This document shows positions 63,291 through 64,000 of a DNA stretch of 64,000 nt, piece after piece. The position numbers were made by a program, and so were the translations under genes. Location of the stretch: contig JAUCEF010000007.1 in the NCBI GenBank assembly GCA_033558025.1, positions 4,774,001-4,838,000 of the forward strand. The letters run 5' to 3'. The notes beneath the pieces were generated by a model. It had not been told where the DNA came from. It was given only the letters and a program-made list of their open reading frames with translations, and did not search any database. Numbering within the stretch: the stretch's first letter is position 1; each line of letters opens with the position of its first letter. The DNA comes from Phytophthora sp. 'mugwort'. Taxonomy: Eukaryota > Oomycota > Peronosporomycetes > Peronosporales > Peronosporaceae.

Positions 63291-64000
63291 TACTTGGCCT
63301 TTCCACGCGGGCCACGCTTTCCTGTGTATGTTGCTTGTCTGCTCAAACAACTACAGTACTCGAACACCATGCATGTACATATACATCGTACATCATGTAT
63401 ATGTAATTGCTCGCACGTCTTACTGTACGTACGTGGCAAGCAAGACCCATCGCATAGCACAGCGTACAGCCAATATTCGAATTTTAGAAGGCTTTGACTA
63501 TTGAAGGCGGAAACTAACAGATATCAATGATTTTGTATATAATTGCTAATACACACACTGTTCCTCTCTCTCATGTTATTTTTAGAGAAATAAAACTTTA
63601 AAGGTATCGAGTTCAGCTGTCTCTTTCTCACACTCTAAGTCTGTAATGTACCAACTAACTATCTTTAGAAAACGAAGAGCGTTCTGCGACAAGGGCGTCT
63701 AATAGCTCTATTGCGCATAGACGCCGCCCCCTTTGCTACATGTATTGGCAACGACGTAAAAATGGGCTGCTAAGATACGCGTTATCTAGCGCTGCTGCCG
63801 CAATTGTTGTGGTGGTTGTGGTAGTGTGTGGGGGGGGGACAGGGCAATTAACAACCCCTAGATCTTCTAGTTCGAGCTGAGAACATTTGATGTCGTAAAT
63901 TGAACTAAATGAAACGTTGTCAGTTTCAGTTTGCGCCAACCAAACTGCTCTAAACTGTCCCTAATTTCTCCATAGTTTATCCCATATATTTCAAATTTGA
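63291..64000. other. No gene seen
   Basis: AT-rich after 63,500. A minus frame at 63,736-63,939 has a Thr/Pro stretch (CCACCACAACC-type repeat) but no domain. AATAAA at 63,590 (plus strand) could be a poly(A) signal for something upstream. Confidence 0.35.

Noticed and set aside
63736..63939. 67-codon minus frame with Thr/Pro run
   Set aside because: Depends on a CCA/ACC microsatellite-like stretch; no domain and no supporting context.

Overview
The window looks like a repeat-dominated stretch of an oomycete nuclear genome, probably Peronosporales (Phytophthora or downy mildew group). Four things point that way: short (71-89 nt) GT-AG introns in a pantothenate kinase gene, a Crinkler (CRN)-type header domain, a Crypton tyrosine recombinase, and Polinton, MULE-Ulp1, pogo, Copia and Gypsy elements of the kind I know from oomycetes. 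This assignment comes from recognising families by eye; no search was run. Almost all transposon ORFs carry frameshifts and stops, so coordinates for them are spans, not clean CDS.

Layout: 1-326 is the 5' end of a HAD-type phosphatase gene on the minus strand. 1.5-4.6 kb holds a pogo transposase scrap, an unrecognised degraded protein and a small coiled-coil ORF. 5.6-9.9 kb is a degenerate Copia element with a 39-bp hairpin. 10.0-12.3 kb has two opposed Gypsy fragments. 14.0-15.5 kb is a diverged LTR-like segment, 16.2-16.7 kb a minisatellite and 17.0-17.8 kb a pogo element with terminal inverted repeats. 18.0-19.6 kb is the best intact host gene, a three-exon pantothenate kinase. 20.1-21.9 kb carries a small nuclear-type protein gene whose paralog lies in inverted orientation at 61.3-63.3 kb. 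22.9-23.9 kb is a broken fusion of a CRN header and a trypsin-like protease.

24.7-40.1 kb is a near-complete but decayed Polinton/Maverick. It has a protein-primed DNA polymerase, an integrase with a chromodomain, several orphan ORFs, a tail-fibre-like protein with an S74 chaperone domain, a packaging ATPase, minor and major capsid proteins, an adenain-like protease, a small basic pX-like protein and an ExoX-C-like small protein. The structural module implies a virion-forming ancestor; the breaks imply this copy is dead.

40.5-44.5 kb is a MULE transposase (FAR1, DDE and SWIM domains) with a C-terminal Ulp1 protease. 45.0-48.4 kb is a cluster of three pogo/Tigger-type DDE_1 remnants with a tRNA-like pseudogene. 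48.6-49.7 kb is an Ulp1-like remnant, and 50.1-51.1 kb a putative cysteine protease. 51.3-56.7 kb is a second Copia (minus strand) with an 874-bp solo LTR inserted in its integrase. 57.3-59.1 kb is a Crypton. 59.7-60.2 kb is an unrecognised 171-aa ORF. 61.3-63.3 kb is the second copy of the segmental duplication, carrying a 445-bp mariner-like MITE that the first copy lacks.
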